Assembly (NCBI GenBank): GCA_036417435.1
Contig: CM070913.1
Span: 3,028,680 to 3,092,679 of the forward strand
DNA length: 64,000 bases
Direction of reading: 5' to 3'
Source: Inia geoffrensis
Lineage: Eukaryota > Chordata > Mammalia > Artiodactyla > Iniidae
A program made the translations under genes and the position numbers. How positions within the stretch are numbered: position 1 is the stretch's first letter; the number at the start of each line of letters is the position of its first letter. The notes under the pieces are model-generated. The model made no database searches and had not been told where the DNA came from. It was given only the letters and a program-made list of their open reading frames with translations. Positions 62,615 through 64,000 of the stretch are shown one piece after another.

Positions 62615-64000
62615 CCATTCCCTAACCCTAACCCTAAGCGAAACCCTGAACGTGACCCTTTTCCGAGGCCTTACCCTCATCGGTGCCCTTGTCTTAACCA
62701 GTACACCAACACTAACTCGTGCCCTCACACTTATGCTAACCCTTAGGCATTGTCGAACCCTAACCAGTACCCTAATCCCTCTCCATTCCCTAACACTAAC
62801 CCTAACCCGAATCCTAACCCTGACCCTCACCCGAAGCCTTACCCTCACCCGTGCCCTAATCTTAACCAGGACACCAAGACTAACTCGTGCCCTCACACGT
62901 ACGCTAACACTAAACCGCAGCGGTACCATAACCTGTACCCTAATCCCTCTCCATTCCCTAACCCTAACCCTAACCTGAAACCTAACCATGACACTCACCC
63001 GAAACTTTACCATCACCCGTGTCCTAATTTTAACCAGTACATCAACACTAACCCATGCCCTCTAACGTACACTAACCCTAAGCCATTGCCGTACCATAAC
63101 ATGTACCCTAATCAATCCCCATTCCCTAACCCTAACCCTAACCCTAACCCTTAACGTGACCCTCTTCCGAGGCCTTACCCTCACCCGTGCCCTAATCGTA
63201 AGCAGTACACTAACACTAACTAGTGACCTCACACGTATGCTAAACCTTAAGCGTTGTGGTACCCTAAACTGTGCCCTAATATCTCCCCATTCCCTAACCC
63301 TAACCCTAACCCGAATTCTATCCCTGACCCTCACCCGAAACCTTACCCTCACCCGTGCCCTAAACTTAACCAGGACACCAACACTAACTCGTGCCCTCAC
63401 ACGTACGCTAACCCTTAATCGTTGTCGTACCCTAAACTGTACCCTAATCCCTCCCCATTCCCTAACCCTAACCCTAACCCAAAGCCTAACCCTGACCCTC
63501 AACTGAAGCCTTACCCTCACCCGTGCCCTAATCTTAACCAGGACACTAACACTAACCCTTGCCCTCATACATACGATAACCCTTAAGCACTGTCGTACCC
63601 TAAGCTGTACCCTAATCCCTCTGCAGTCCTTAACCCTAACCCTAACACGAATCCTAACCCTGACCCTCACCCGAAGCCTTACCCTCACCCGTGCCCTAAT
63701 CTTAACCAGGACACCAAGACTAACTCGTGCCCTCACACGTACGCTAACACTAAACCGCAGCGGTACCATAACCTGTACCCTAATCCCTCTCCATTCCCTA
63801 ACCCTAACCCTAACCTGAAACCTAACCATGACACTCACCCGAAACTTTACCATCACCCGTGTCCTAATTTTAACCAGTATATCAACACTAACCCATGCCC
63901 TCTAACGTACACTAACCCTAAGCCATTGCCGTACCCTAACCTGTACCCTAATCAATCCCCATTCCCTAACCCTAACCCTAACCCTAACCCTTAACGTGAC
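62615..64000. repeat. Partial HOR unit 40 at right edge
   Basis: Order A B C D E F G/B C D. G/B at 63623 returns the order to C (63791). The last D starts at 63959 and is cut by the window edge after 42 bp. Confidence 0.9.

Larger units (their letters stand above)
1..64000. repeat. Telomere-hexamer-derived satellite array, 168-bp monomer, 8-monomer HOR
   Basis: Every part of the window is CCCTAA-like hexamers in one orientation. 'ccattcc' plus perfect CCCTAA copies recurs every 168 bp (158, 326, 494, 662 and so on). Eight monomer types are told apart by short markers. A: gcgaaaccctgaacgtg, catcggtgccc. B: caccaagactaactcg, aaccgcagcgg. C: cctgaaacctaaccatg, ctaattttaaccag. D: cccttaacgtgaccctc, actagtgacc, gttgtggtacc. 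E: cccgaattctatccc, cttaatcgttgtcg. F: ctcacctgaagcc, cttaagcactg. G: taacacgaatcc, ctaaattgtaccc. H: ccccatccctaaacctg, gtacacaaacac. The order A-B-C-D-E-F-G-H repeats every 1344 bp. A two-letter name such as G/F means a hybrid that starts as the first type and ends as the second. Both window edges cut through monomers, so the array is longer than 64 kb. The perfect hexamer runs are short (at most about five copies), so this is not a terminal telomere tract. Confidence 0.97.

Noticed and set aside
1..64000. Authentic terminal telomere
   Set aside because: Perfect CCCTAA runs are at most about five copies and recur at fixed 168-bp spacing among degenerate hexamers. A terminal tract would be near-perfect and without higher-order periods.
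1..64000. Plant-type (CCCTAAA) telomere origin
   Set aside because: The register is strictly 6 bp. CCCTAAA words occur only as single-base variants, such as before 'ctgtgcc' in D.
1..64000. CRISPR array
   Set aside because: There is regular spacing but no constant direct repeat separated by unique spacers. The 'spacers' are themselves repeated monomers, and there are no cas-like genes.
1..64000. tRNA, rRNA or other structured RNA genes
   Set aside because: No non-hexameric stretch long enough to hold one exists. Short palindromes such as CGTACG and ACTAGT are part of the monomer consensus.

Overview
The whole 64 kb window is one uninterrupted satellite DNA array built from degenerate telomere hexamers (CCCTAA on the given strand, TTAGGG on the other). 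I find no protein-coding gene, RNA gene, transposon, CRISPR array or unique-sequence island. The canonical TTAGGG repeat is used by vertebrates, many other animals, some fungi and some protists. A very large satellite with higher-order structure suggests a eukaryote with large heterochromatic blocks, an animal being most plausible. The species cannot be fixed from this sequence.

Level 1 is the hexamer. Level 2 is a 168-bp monomer (28 hexamers, about one nucleosome plus linker) that starts at a conserved 'ccattcc' followed by two to five perfect CCCTAA copies and then degenerate hexamers. Level 3 is a higher-order repeat (HOR) of eight distinguishable monomers, named here A to H, giving 8 x 168 = 1344 bp. 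I placed monomer boundaries through the whole window: about 380 complete monomers, two partial ends and two 54-bp fragments. The net length differences add up exactly: fifteen 1-bp, ten 6-bp, three 8-bp and four 12-bp deletions (147 bp in total) account for 64000 bases.

Layout: 1-157 is the end of an H monomer. 158-5533 is four perfect A-H units that alternate in sequence (1 resembles 3, 2 resembles 4), a 2688-bp super-repeat. From 5534 to the end the array is a mosaic of A-to-A units of 3 to 28 full monomers, made by loss, gain and fusion of monomers. A strongly diverged seven-monomer block (1168 bp) occurs three times almost unchanged (13395, 41896, 56581). Multi-kilobase blocks recur at offsets of 28501, 43186, 4691/4859, 2237, 1842, 2848 and 3856 bp. 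Canonical 1344-bp units reappear at 16243, 20430, 25289 and 60431.

The many long open frames on both strands follow from the hexamer: four of the six frames of CCCTAA lack stops (Thr-Leu and Pro-Asn on +, Val-Arg and Gly-Leu on -). They are not annotated as genes. The most notable points are the existence of a telomere-derived satellite with alpha-satellite-like HOR architecture, strict preservation of the 6-bp register, the triplicated diverged block, and the regular 168-bp spacing of telomere-protein sites and G-quadruplex motifs.
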